From contig SPDT01000007.1 in assembly GCA_008477525.1 (NCBI GenBank), positions 3,410,001 to 3,474,000 on the forward strand: a stretch of 64,000 nucleotides of DNA, written 5' to 3'. The DNA is from Hypomyces perniciosus. Lineage: Eukaryota; Ascomycota; Sordariomycetes; Hypocreales; Hypocreaceae. The notes under the pieces are model-generated. The model was not told the origin of the DNA. It ran no database searches and saw nothing but the letters and a program-made list of their open reading frames with translations. Positions 22,950-33,249 of the stretch are shown in pieces; position 1 is the first letter of the stretch; every line of letters begins with the position of its first letter. The translations under genes and the position numbers were made by a program.

Positions 22950-23225
22950 TGCTTCTTTAACTGCCCGCGAAGCCCTGACTTGAGCCCGATTGAAAATTGC
23001 TGGCTGGCCGCAAAGGAAGAAGTTCGCCAACGGCTACATTGGGATGAAGATACCCTCAAGCAGCTAGCTGAGGAAGGCTGGGAGAGGCTATCGCAACAAA
23101 CAATCAATAACTGGATTGACTCTATGCCTTGGAGACTAGAACATGTAATTCAGTTAAACGGAAAACGCACTGCTTGGTGGTTTTCAATAATAACTCTTTG
23201 TGTAATAGGAAACTGTATGTGTTGA
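22950..23225 (+). pseudogene. Tc1/mariner-type DDE transposase remnant
   Basis: The frame contains CPRSPDLSPIENCW (about 22962-23003), the third catalytic block of Tc1-type transposases (PDL-PIEN-W). It is followed by LAAKEEVRQ and EEGWERLSQQTINNWIDSM, matching the family's C-terminal helix region. It ends at TGA 23223-23225. An in-frame stop at 22947-22949 and the absence of the first two catalytic blocks upstream show it is a truncated, dead copy. The usual Trp before PxxSPDL is a Cys. No terminal inverted repeats were recognised around it. It lies between the FAD monooxygenase and the GST-like gene. Confidence 0.8.
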
Positions 23226-23546
23226 GGAGCCGGCGCGGATGAAAGGGCGTGTCTCGCTTTTTTTCACACCGCATGACTGCTTGTACCAGCTCCGTACATG
23301 ACCTACATTAATAATGTCTTGCAATGACAGTTTCTTAGTAATTCTCACACGTAAATCATTGCGGGGTATGAAGTGTAAGACCGGCATCCGGAATGAATAC
23401 AAATCCCAGGCCTTGAGCAGCGAAAAGGGCGTGATTGACATGACTCTAAGGCTCGCGTAGCGATTACTTGCTCGTCTATATAAGGCCTTTCTAGGTTGTG
23501 AGTTATTTCTTGTTAATTGGCAAGTCCATTAAGACGAGTATCCGCA

Positions 23547-24499
23547 ATGTCAAGCCAGCAAATTATTCTCTTCGATATCCCTAGCAAGGAGCCATGCTCG
23601 TCATGGTCACCGAACACATGGAAGGGTAATCGAGATCGCTCTTACAATGCCTCCTAGCTGCTGACGTAGCCTCGCAGCGCGATTGCTTCTGAACTATAAG
23701 GGCCTTGATTACAAGACAGAATGGGTAAGCCAAACCAATCCCTTGCGTCTTTTTCATCAAAGTGTTGTACCTAACTGCTCATGGGTGTTTGCAGGTGGAA
23801 TTTCCTGACATAGAGCCAAAGCTTAAGGAGCAGTATGTAAATTCTCTACTACATCTCTCAATCAATCGACCACAGGAAATGGACATTTATGATATAGCAG
23901 CACGCATTCTAATTACCCATGCTTCTAGTGTCCCCCGAAATGAACCTGAAGGAAAGGGATACACTTTACCAGCCGTTCTCCTTCACGATGGCAGATACGT
24001 GATGGATTCACGTAAAATCGCCGATGCTATCGAGGAACTTTATCCGGAACCGTCTCTACACCTCAATTCGACTTACGTAGCCAAGGTTGACGGCCTCATG
24101 AACCAGACTATACGGCTTCTGCTACCCACCATCTGGACCAAGGTTCCATCTCGAATTCTCAGCTCAGCGAGCCTTGACTACTGGATCGCCGACAGAACCA
24201 GTGCAGCTGGTATGCCTCTTGAACAATGCGAGCAAGAACGCGGAGGCGTGAAAGCTTGGAACGCAATGGAGCCTGCCATGCGTGAAGTGACCGCGCTGCT
24301 GAAGGAGAACCAAGATGGTCCTTTCTTCCTGGGTAGCCAAGTGAGCTATGCAGACTTTGTGTGGGCATCGTTTCTCTCCTTTATGAAGCGTATTGGGGAC
24401 GATGTCTACGATGAAGTCCTTGGCAGGGTTGGAGATAGGGAGGTTCACATCAAGTTCTTCGAGGCGGTTGGGCCTTGGTTGCAGAGAAATGACTATTAA
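23547..24499 (+). CDS. Glutathione S-transferase-like protein
   Basis: Three exons, 23547-23625, 23678-23724 and 23795-24499, give about 276 residues. The N-terminal thioredoxin-fold part reads PCSSWSPNTWKARLLLNYKG (about residues 16-35), followed by DYKTEWVEFPDIEPKL, the pattern of fungal GST-like proteins. A C-terminal helical domain ends with GPFFLGSQVSYADFVWASF, the N-capping/hydrophobic-staple region of GSTs. The protein should be cytosolic and either conjugate glutathione or serve a biosynthetic step. From memory the N-terminal motif resembles GST-like enzymes of some fungal secondary-metabolite clusters, but no partner genes of such a cluster are here apart from the FAD monooxygenase about 2 kb away. 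The second exon is only 47 bases, yet it is needed for the fold. Confidence 0.88.
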
Positions 24500-24841
24500 G
24501 AAAGAAATCACTACTCGGCGGCTGTATAGATCACTACTTGCATCTGTCAGGCGAATCACTCAATAAGACGTTGTATCATTTGAACCTCCGCCATCAGTTA
24601 CACTTAAAATCAATCCCCAACTCCCGACTCTCAATGTAGGATATGTATACGATCAGGCTTGAAAATACTGTGTTAACCTGTACCTGCATCTTCCCATGAA
24701 GCTCAACCGTATTGATGATGCCGTGTCCCCCTATATGTATTAAATGCCCTTTGCGCCACCCCGTCCGTCCACAACCTATTCCTTTGATCGTTTCTCCAAA
24801 TGTGCCAAGAAGGTTCCTGAACTCTCGGTTTTTAAAAAACG
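24500..24841. other. Convergent spacer, nothing recognised
   Basis: This short spacer lies between the stop codons of the GST-like gene and the minus-strand unknown gene. No motif is seen apart from expected 3' UTR sequence. Confidence 0.6.
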
Positions 24842-25879
24842 CTATTCAATCGATTCAGTCACCCCTCCCAACCCGACAATCGCAGCGTTGGCTGTACCTC
24901 TCCCCAAGAAACCCATGTCCTTCACGTCGTCGCCCATGGATAGGCTACCCTTGGACCACTCTAAAATCAGCTTCCTCGCTTGCCAGATGGCCAAGTGCTT
25001 GTTGTATTTGTGTATCTTGGAGATGATCTTGTTCTGCAGACTCCTGCGTAGATCCTGTACCCAGTCTGTAGTCACCCAGCGAATGTCGCCGCGAGCTATG
25101 GGACAGAATGTTTCGGGCTGGCCTGTGTATTGATCGACGGTTGAGAATTCCATCTTGAACATGGGCGGGTTGTTGCAATATGTTGCCACAGCTGTGACGT
25201 CCGTGATACAGAGATCCGAGGCGATGCAATCCATAATGCTGGCATGTTGGGGAGCGCCTACATCAATATCACATCAGCAAAAAGAAATCACAACAATCTT
25301 GACATGACTTCACTTTCACCTACCGCAAACTCTCCCCGCTATCACATCGGCCTCGACAAGAAACTCGAGCTCCGAACGCATCAGATTCCCCGGCTTCCGA
25401 CTCGACCAGTCGTTGAAAACCGCATCCAAGAAGCCGTCAATACTCTGTCTAGTCGTCGTCAGGCTAGCATTCGGATCCGTCGCGCCCCCACACGCATGCA
25501 GAATCTCAAAGCACTTCTTCAGCTGTATCTCGTTCAAATCCTCCGCTCTCGCCATCGTCATGGCCTCGACTGGGTATTCATTGCCCGCCTCTATGGCGTC
25601 GAAGAACTTGTCTCGCTGACTCTTTGTTCTGTGAGAGTGATCCCGAGCCGGGCTGGAGGAGATGGATATGGGTGATTCTGAGCTTCGCTGGCGCTTGACG
25701 GAACGTCTTGGTGGTGAGGAGGGGAGTTCAAGTGGGCGATTGGCGTTGGCGTTGGGAGTAGCAGAAGGCTGGGCTCTTGACTCTTGGCCGAGCATCGCAG
25801 AAGAGGCAAAGTTGCTTAACAATAAATTGGAGATGTGCTGTATGCTTTGGATTCGTTGCGGCCGTAGTTGCAGAGCCAT
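24842..25879 (-). CDS. Unrecognised fungal protein, about 323 residues
   Basis: Two exons on the minus strand (25879-25324, 25257-24842) join with consensus sites (GTAGGT..TGTAG). The N-terminal 100 residues are low-complexity and Ser/Pro/Asn-rich with a basic RRSVKRQRSSESP patch that could be a nuclear signal. From about residue 85 on, the protein is folded-looking, with KSQRDKFFDAIEAGNEYPVEAM and VTTDWVQDLRRSLQNKI. No signal peptide or membrane helix is seen. I do not recognise the family and assign no function. Coding status rests on the long two-exon frame, clean splice sites and even composition. It faces the GST-like gene tail to tail. Confidence 0.75.
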
Positions 25880-26599
25880 GTTCGAGCAAACGGTTAGAGT
25901 TGATGCTCAAATGTGGCAGAGTGTTGAAGAAGAGAGATCAGTGTGCTTGCGATTTTCGCGAGGAGAAGAAGCCGTAAGCAAAGCGGTGTCTTGATTAGGT
26001 GTTGCTTCTCGGCCTTATTTCATGATTCCCCAATGACTGAGTTGTTGGTTTTGTGTTGACTGGCACCATTTCTTTCTGCTGCTCCAAGGCCGGCATCTTG
26101 GTGTAAATATATGTTTCTCAGCGCGATATTCTCCATTTAAATTTAAGGATATCCTATTCGAGCTCCTAAATAATGTTGATAATGAGCCTCAAAGAACATT
26201 TAGTTAATTTTCTTTTTTATCGATCGGTTTTGCTATGAGTCGATGATCGTCATTGCAACTCTGGTTTTGTTCTGGTTGAATTGCATGGACGGACAACAGA
26301 GCTAATCAGCAAGGGGCAAAACATGCCGTCTCACCCCGAACATGGTCAAAGGGGAGTATGGGGGAAAAGAGGAAAATGCTCATAGAGTCACGAAGACATC
26401 GATAGTGTTAATACATAATCTGTGGGAGAATGCAAACCTGAGCACCTACTTTCGGACATGCAATTTGTGTGGTAATAATGGGTATCCATGCATTCACTAA
26501 TTGACACAATAAAACACAGCGCCATCGTCCATTACAATTACGCCCAACTTTCCTCGCAATCCACACAAAGCAATCGAATCCAAAATCCCAGTCGCCAAC
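25880..26599. other. Spacer, no gene seen
   Basis: The region upstream of the unknown gene (start 25879) and downstream of the PLAC8 gene (end 26600) holds no convincing coding sequence. It is moderately AT-rich around 26100-26230. Confidence 0.6.
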
Positions 26600-27242
26600 T
26601 CAGTTTGCTGGAGCCTGAGCCTGAGCCGGAGCTGGAGGATATACCATTCCTTCGTTCGCCTTGTACTGCTGCTGGTTGCCGTTCCTCAGAAGTTCCTCAC
26701 GGTACTCCGTCTCCTTCTCCATCTGAATAAGAATGCAGCACGTGCAGCAGCATGACTTGACGAGGTCTCCGAAACAGCTGCCCTGGAGGTTGTACTTCTC
26801 GCGAATCTCGGAACGCTGCATGGCAGCGGGAATCCAGTGAAGACCGCAGTAGCTGGAGGCACAGAAGAGCAGGCACTAGAGCGGGCACACGCGTTAGCTT
26901 TCGTTTGTTGAAATAATAACCTCTTCGGGATATGCATACAGATGTGTTGATGGTTTCATAGCCCTCCATGTTGCCATTGTGCTGAACACGGTGATGGGTC
27001 TTGCCGAAGGTAATGCATGGAAGGCAGCAGGTGATGAGACAAAGGTCCGCAGGGCTGAAGCAAGCGAACAGGCCCTTGGTCCAGCTGGAGGCTTTAACCG
27101 CGGACCTGGAGTTTATGGTCTCGCTAGGATTAGACAGAACTTTGTTGAATTGGCCCTTCCAGTGGTTCACGTCCTTGTCGTCGATAGGGCCGCCGGCGTT
27201 GGCAGCCGGGGCGGGAGCAGGACCATCAATAGGAGCAGACAT
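26600..27242 (-). CDS. PLAC8 (Cys-rich) family protein
   Basis: Two exons on the minus strand (27242-26940, 26875-26600) give about 192 residues. After a Pro/Ala-rich start comes the PLAC8 core: WTKGLFACFSPADLCLITCCLPCITFGKTHHR, then CLLFCASSYCGLHWIP and DLVKSCCCTCCILIQMEKE with the cysteine-cluster motifs of the family. The end is Gln/Pro/Ala-rich (PAPAQAQAPAN). Family members are small proteins with hydrophobic Cys-rich segments at the plasma membrane; plant and fungal ones affect cadmium resistance, calcium flow or organ size. The role here is not known. The intron sits between the two Cys-rich segments. Confidence 0.93.
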
Positions 27243-28868
27243 GGTTAACAGTGGAGCAGTAGGTTGGGTATCACAGAAGAGAAGAAATGAACTGAAGTCA
27301 AAGGAGCGAGTGGAAGAGGTTATAGAAATGGATGGAGGAGGGAGCGTATGCTGGTAGTCCCTTTCCCTCTATATACCATAGGCAGCAAACGCTAGTGGTA
27401 CGAAGTAGTACTATTAGAGAACTGACGAGTGGGCTCGATTTCAGCCACTCCATAGTCAGCTTGTTTCAAAGCCATAATATGGAGTAATACCGACAGAGTT
27501 GCCATGGCCAAAGGGGATCTTCTCTAGCGCTTCATGTTGTGAAAACACTCTTTCAGCCCTGCGAACTAGCAGTTTCAGCCACGACTGGGATGAAAAACGG
27601 GTCACGGCTCTTCAGGTCTTGGCGGGTGAGGCTCAATGTGGAGATTATAGTAGACCGCGATATCCGTATATCCGTCAGGGTCTGTCACAGCCTACCAATA
27701 GATCAGTCAATATTATGCTGAAGCCTGAGTCGAGAGATTGGTGATGATGAATTCGCATGTGGCAGCCACATGATCAGCTCCGAATTCACTACGAGTCCTT
27801 ACTACTGTTATTCGATCACGGTCCTTTAGGACAAAATTTACACTAGCAATTCCAGCTGGCAGCCAACATACCAACACAGCCGAATCACGGTATGGTTGGG
27901 GCGTCATTTCCGGAACGAACCAGAAGTTAGGTCCGCTAAGTACGAGAACTATTCCTTCGTCGACTGTAGTATGAGTACTAAGTCTGTAGACTGGAATCCG
28001 CCTCGCGAAATGCCTGCGTGCCGATCACTTGCTGGTCGACTCACCATGCCAGAACGACTACTCATTATAGATACTAATAGTAACATACGGCCCCTAAATG
28101 CAGGAGATGCGTGAAGCACTTCGTAATGGAACCTGTACTTCGTATACTACCTTGTTTAGGTCACGGCAGATAAGCATCTATTTTTAGAGTAGCACGCAGC
28201 CATCCTCCCGTTCCGCTATCATCTGTTTTCGTTGATTGAGGTTCAAGCCGTGGCTTCAGTATCCCCACGCAATGAATCGCCCTTATCACACGTTTTTGTC
28301 TCACGATACCCCGGTGAGGCTGATGCACGTGAAGCCATGGCTTCGGGAGAGCGCTGCACTTGCTTGACAATGTTGAAATTAAATATTTCAACCGCTACTC
28401 TGTACATATTAGCCTATTCATCCTACGGAGTACATACTACTTGCCCATTAGTCTCTATCAGGGGTCCTGATGGACCAGTAAGGTGTGTTTAAAAAAAAGC
28501 GATATGCCGAAGGAACCAGGATTAATTAACCCAAATGAGCAAGTAAAAAACGAAAGGTAGTTCTACTAGTATTGGTGAGCGAGTCAGTACTCCGTACAGT
28601 ACGGAGACTATGTGATTAGCTCGCATAGAGTTCACACTGGGACGAAGGATTCACCGTTGTTTTTGAAGCTTCAAATGCTAATTTTAAGGAATGATACCTA
28701 GCATGGAATAGCCAGAATGCCAATTCCACAGTTATCATGACTCCCTGTTGGCACCTCACCGTAACGTGCTTGTAAGCCTTACAGGGGGGGGGGCATTGCA
28801 TAGCCACCTGCGGAAATCGGTATTGGATTACTGCTCGAATTCCGAATTTTGTCTCTTCCACTCGTCCA

Positions 28869-29096
28869 GTCGACCCCCTAAATGATTCATTTTTGACGAC
28901 TTGCTCCACTTGCCGAATATCCTGGTAACTTTATTAAAGAGCTATTAAAAAATAGAAAAAGACATTATTGTAAAATAATATTAAATAGTGTTTGTTTTTA
29001 AATATATTTTTACTTATAATTAAGTGTTTACTGTTGTAATATCCCTGGTTATTTCTTTACTGAAGTATACGCTAATGAATTATTTAAGGGGTCGAC
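28869..29096. mobile_element. 228-bp inverted-repeat element (MITE-like), AT-rich inside
   Basis: Bases 28869-28891 and the reverse complement of 29074-29096 agree at 21 of 23 positions (GTCGACCCCYTAAATRATTCATT). Both differences are transitions. The interior is very AT-rich, with long runs of A/T from about 28930. There is no coding capacity. Only CA is duplicated directly outside, so the target-site duplication is unclear. The features fit a short non-autonomous DNA transposon altered by C-to-T mutation. Confidence 0.6.
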
Positions 29097-29323
29097 CATA
29101 GTAATACATCCACGTTACAACAGGGAAAGAAATGCTAACTCGTACTACGAAGTAGGGCCACTACTAGCACCCCACAAGGATCAAATACTACTCGTACAAG
29201 CCCTTATTGGCGAAAGATTTATTACCTACTAGTTCTAGTACAGGTATTATTATATTATTCTATATAGTGAAAAGGTAAAGATACTTATGCGTTATCTAGT
29301 TAAATAGAATAGTATTTCTAAAA

Positions 29324-29782
29324 GAGTAATGCTATTGGAACAGATAAAAATTGCTACTGGAACAGATAGTCCGTGTGCACATACAGAAATCTTCCTAGCC
29401 TTCAATTCCTCGATCTTCTATAACACTTTCAATTACAATAACACCACCAATTCTATACGTCATGATAGGTTTCCTATTAGACCCGTGATTGGCCTAGTAT
29501 AGCGATGCTGCAGATAACTCTAAGCTGCTAGGTTCTTTCGATTTTGATGGCGAAATTGAAGACTAGCCACAGTCGCTTGTACAATTACTAGAATATATAC
29601 TAAAGACCTGTTTTTCAAAGCAATATAATGGTGTTAGAATAGCTAGCTGTAGATATACTGTAATTGAGTGTGATGTAAAGGAGTAAATTATATGCTGAGG
29701 GAAGTTGCTGGGAGAATTTCTGTATGTGTGCACGGACTATCTGTTCCAGTAGCAATTTTTATCTGTTCCAATAGCATTACTC
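29324..29782. mobile_element. 459-bp element with about 68-bp terminal inverted repeats
   Basis: Bases from 29324 (GAGTAATGCTATTGGAACAG...) through about 29390 are the near-perfect reverse complement of about 29716-29782, differing only in the CACA/TGTG stretch. Each arm contains the word TGCTAYTGGAACAGATA twice, separated by a few bases. AAA flanks both ends and could be a 3-bp duplication. The interior has no intact transposase frame. It is probably a non-autonomous DNA transposon. Confidence 0.75.
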
Positions 29783-30365
29783 AAAGTTATATGGAAAGTA
29801 CCTCTCATTTTGTGAATTACTTAGAGGAACTAACCAATTATGTACTAGGTGCGAGCCAAAATCCGCGCCACAATTGTTTTATACTCGTGAACCATAAAGT
29901 ATAGTTACGGAGTACCATTTGAGGGAATCTTGAAGTAATGTTATGTTTTTTTCTTTCTTTTTTTCTTCTTTTTCAAAAAATAACGTATTAGAATCATAAA
30001 TGTATATAAGATTGAACTGAGAGGCAATGCTTACCACTCAGTTACGACTTCTAGGGCTGCGGTCTGGAGAGGTGAGAGACACGCTAGGAGTTGTGGTTCC
30101 CATGAAGATAGGTAGTGGTGCGGCGGTGCCAACACGAAAAGAAGAGAATTTGGATGAGTTCAACCTACCGCTGTAGAAACAATTGTCACCCCATCATCAT
30201 ATCAGATGTTCTTTTCTTTTTCTCCCCTCCAATAGGATTTTGGGGGTGGGCCAAGTTAACCGCCGATGACGACTGTAGGGACAACATCGCCCAACATGCA
30301 TCCTCGATCCGAACACAAACACCACTCACACCTCACACCCACAACAACTGAAGACAATCCTAAAC

Positions 30366-31601
30366 ATGAGCGAATCGCCACAGCAAGACAACAGGGATCC
30401 TCTTGCGGAGAGAGATGGAATTGAAAGAGGACACAAGCTTGCCAACACCATTACGGTGAATCATCTCACGTCGAAAGTCAAAGCAAATCCATCTATGGAT
30501 CTGTCGCAATTTCTGCTGCAGCAGGCAAATGCATACCCCCAGCTTCGCAACAGCCTTGTTCGAACGACATCTCAACGCAGCACTTCATCTACTTCCAGCG
30601 AAAGTGGTGGCGAAAATGATGTCGACAAGCCCTCTTCAGAAACAGAGTCGCGCGGGCTGCTGCTAGATGGCGATGTTAAAATCATTCATCCGCTCAGTGA
30701 TTGCGTCGCTGCTCTCGCCAATCCGATTGGACATGGTTCCGGAGCCACATCCCAGGGTGTTGATTGTTCCTTGGTTGCCGGTCTGAATCAAGCTATCAGA
30801 AATGGTGAAATGCTATGGAGCCTTCACGATGCCGTCGTGCTAGGAATCGGGGCGTCCCAGGTTGTTAAAATCGGCACTTCGCTCGACCATGATAGCATCA
30901 CCAATCTACAGTATATCAATACCCACGCCCCCGACTTACCCGCACCATCCTGCCTCGGCGCCTTGACATGCGGGCGAAGGACTTATGTCTTCATGTCCCG
31001 GGCCGACGGCGTGACTCTCGAGACGATATGGCCACAACTTTTGTCCGTGCACAAAGTATCCATCCGGCGACAGCTGAACAGCATCCTCTGTAAGCTACGT
31101 GCTAATCTTCCTGATCCGTATCAAAGTGGAGGAGACATGCCGAGGATCGGAAGCTTCGTTTCTGGCGCCTGCAAGGATATGCGGAGGCTTCTACGAGAAA
31201 GCGAGGGACCGGTACTTAGCGAAGCAGAGTTCAACGACTTTCTTTCTAGTCAGCCCCGCAGAACTAAGACTCCGTGGATCAAGATGATTCGCTCCTTTAT
31301 GGGCGAAAACCACCGTATGGTGATGACTCATGGCGATTTGCACCCTCGAAACATCATGGTTAAGTGGGAGGCAAGTGACGAAGACAAATCGGAAGAAGAG
31401 AGAGAAGTTCTAGTAACCTCTCTGATCGACTGGGAGCTGGGCGGTTGGTATCCAGAATACTGGGAATTCGTCAAAGCTTTGTCTACTGTGAGTCAACGAG
31501 GATCATTGGCAGATTGGTACGACTATCTGCCGACAGAAGCGATCGGACAGTGGCCTGTAGAGTTCTCCATCGACTTGCTCATTAGCCGTTGGCTTGGTTG
31601 A
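30366..31601 (+). CDS. Aminoglycoside-phosphotransferase-fold (APH) family protein
   Basis: A single exon of 411 residues. The catalytic loop HGDLHPRN lies at 322-329 and the metal-binding IDWE at 354-357, followed by GGWYPEYWEFVKAL, the hallmark of fungal APH-fold proteins. A likely ATP-contact lysine is K168 in VVKIG. The first 100 residues are low-complexity with a Ser/Thr-rich stretch (67-80). The family phosphorylates small molecules or proteins; fungal expansions are mostly uncharacterised and the name does not imply antibiotic resistance. It looks intact. It is the first gene right of the 3-kb gene-free region and is followed by an independent hydrolase gene on the same strand. Confidence 0.88.
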   Translation: MSESPQQDNRDPLAERDGIERGHKLANTITVNHLTSKVKANPSMDLSQFLLQQANAYPQLRNSLVRTTSQRSTSSTSSESGGENDVDKPSSETESRGLLLDGDVKIIHPLSDCVAALANPIGHGSGATSQGVDCSLVAGLNQAIRNGEMLWSLHDAVVLGIGASQVVKIGTSLDHDSITNLQYINTHAPDLPAPSCLGALTCGRRTYVFMSRADGVTLETIWPQLLSVHKVSIRRQLNSILCKLRANLPDPYQSGGDMPRIGSFVSGACKDMRRLLRESEGPVLSEAEFNDFLSSQPRRTKTPWIKMIRSFMGENHRMVMTHGDLHPRNIMVKWEASDEDKSEEEREVLVTSLIDWELGGWYPEYWEFVKALSTVSQRGSLADWYDYLPTEAIGQWPVEFSIDLLISRWLG

Positions 31602-32124
31602 ACGTTGTCAGGAATGTAACTTCATTGTCCTAGCTAGCTGCGTAATTGCTGTGACCATGGCGTCCGAAAGTCACATCAGTTGTTTAGTCAAGGAGGGCGT
31701 GTTGCATAACGGCAGCTTTTCTAAGCACCCATTCTTGTGAGCATCAGCGCACGCCCATTGACGTACGACTGACCCGCAGATGGCATCTTCACGAAGTTAC
31801 TCCATACATGCATCAACACAGGCACAAGCAGGTAGTATGTATAACTGCTAGTATTAGTAATAATCACAATACTACTAGTACTACCACTGCTTCGAACTAC
31901 TGGAGTCTTTTGGAGATCGCGCTAGACATATGTACTATGTAAGATCGATTGCGCGAAGGCTGAGAAGGTGTAATAGGTTTTGGAACTAAAATTTTCCAGG
32001 TGTCGTCGGCCAAACACCAACTACCTTAAGGTATGTATGATATGCCTTCAACTTTGTGACCCCAGATCCCTCTTGTTTTGTGAAACACTTCAAATCCATT
32101 CATAAGTAGGAGTTATCTCACGCC
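31602..32124. other. Spacer between APH-like and thioesterase-like genes
   Basis: No gene is seen. The spacer holds an ACTACTAGTACTAC-type microsatellite-like stretch at about 31845-31890 and the promoter of the gene at 32125. Confidence 0.6.
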
Positions 32125-32961
32125 ATGAGCCAAGCAATCACCGATCCAGTCACTCCGTTCGGACCTATCTGCGTCATCGAACCCACATCAGAACATACAC
32201 ACACCGCGATTCTGCTGCATGGACGCGGAAGTGATGGGGAAGAATTCGCGGAAGAGCTCGGTGCGTCCACGCTCTCTGATCAGAAGAGTCTGATGCAAAG
32301 GTTTCCCGGCTGGCGATGGGTGTTCCCGTCCTCTCGAGAGTTGTGGAGTACAGCGTTTCAGGAGGAAATGCCTGCCTGGTTCGAAGCGCATTCTCTGACG
32401 GACGTCACTGCGAGGCAAGACTTGCAAACAGAGGGTATTAGAGAATCCGTGAGGTATCTCGAGGGCATCCTGGAATCGGAGGTCGAGAGACTAGGAGGTC
32501 TTGCGGAGAATTTGGTCTTGGGTGGTATCAGCCAGGGAGGGGCGATTGGAATGTGGACATTGCTGTGCTCAAGCGACTCAGTGAAACAGCTGGGGGCGTT
32601 TGTAGGGGCAAGCACTTGGCTTCCGTTTGCGACGAATATCGAAAAACTACTCGGCCAGAACAAGGGTTCGGACAGTAGCAAGGCGGATGCATTTGTGGAG
32701 AGAATGATGGCTTCCATGAAAGACAAACCTTGGCCACATACGCCCGTGTTCTTAGGCCACGGTGTCGATGATGCTTATGTTGACGTTGAACTCGGACGAC
32801 AGGCGAGGCATGTGCTGACTCGGATCGGCCTAGATGTAGAGTGGAGGGAGTATTCAGGTGCGGAGCAAGAAGGCCACTGGCTCAAGGCACCAGAGGAGGT
32901 CGATGACATTGCTCATTTTCTACTGGACAAGATAGGACGTAGAGAGGAAGTGAGGGAGTAA
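32125..32961 (+). CDS. Acyl-protein thioesterase / phospholipase-carboxylesterase family hydrolase
   Basis: A single exon of 278 residues with an alpha/beta-hydrolase fold. LLHGRGSDGEEF (30-41) forms the oxyanion region, GGISQGGA (133-140) holds the nucleophile Ser136, VDD (214-216) the acid and GHW (250-252) the His251. The arrangement is that of the APT1/carboxylesterase (Abhydrolase_2) family, somewhat longer than the typical 220-240 residues because of insertions before and after the nucleophile. The protein should be cytosolic and hydrolyse acyl esters or S-acyl groups on proteins. There is no signal peptide. It is probably a paralogue rather than the core APT1, because the insertion region is divergent. 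Confidence 0.9.
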   Translation: MSQAITDPVTPFGPICVIEPTSEHTHTAILLHGRGSDGEEFAEELGASTLSDQKSLMQRFPGWRWVFPSSRELWSTAFQEEMPAWFEAHSLTDVTARQDLQTEGIRESVRYLEGILESEVERLGGLAENLVLGGISQGGAIGMWTLLCSSDSVKQLGAFVGASTWLPFATNIEKLLGQNKGSDSSKADAFVERMMASMKDKPWPHTPVFLGHGVDDAYVDVELGRQARHVLTRIGLDVEWREYSGAEQEGHWLKAPEEVDDIAHFLLDKIGRREEVRE

Positions 32962-33249
32962 TAATATCTACGCTCTTAGTGTTGTTCATATAGTTAAGCA
33001 AGCAGATGCGTTGGGTTGAATTAATGGTCGAGCTACGACCGAGGCTTCCAACAACGAAAGATTTGAGCGTCTTAAAAGAGTCTTCGATTTGATACATAAA
33101 AGGGGAATTGAATGGCTTTATACATCATGTCTTTTTATACACCCACCCAACTAGATTCCCAGTTCGGAAATCCCATGTGTAGTCGGCAACACACCAGGTT
33201 TGCAACGGTAACATAAACCATCAACTTTCATTCTCTTTAGCCAGTGAGC

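Larger units (their letters stand above)
27243..30365. other. Gene-free 3.1-kb region with short inverted-repeat elements
   Basis: No convincing gene is seen; open frames are under 100 codons with no motif. The region contains two elements with terminal inverted repeats (28869-29096 and 29324-29782), AT-rich DNA at about 28920-29060, TACGGAGTA-type words near 28423, 28590 and 29906, and a pyrimidine tract near 29945-29975. The end should be the promoter of the gene at 30366. It separates accessory genes on the left from conserved genes on the right. Confidence 0.6.

Noticed and set aside
20154..24499. Ustiloxin-like or other RiPP cluster suggested by the GST-like N-terminus
   Set aside because: No precursor peptide, UstY-type protein, tyrosinase or peptidase gene is seen nearby.
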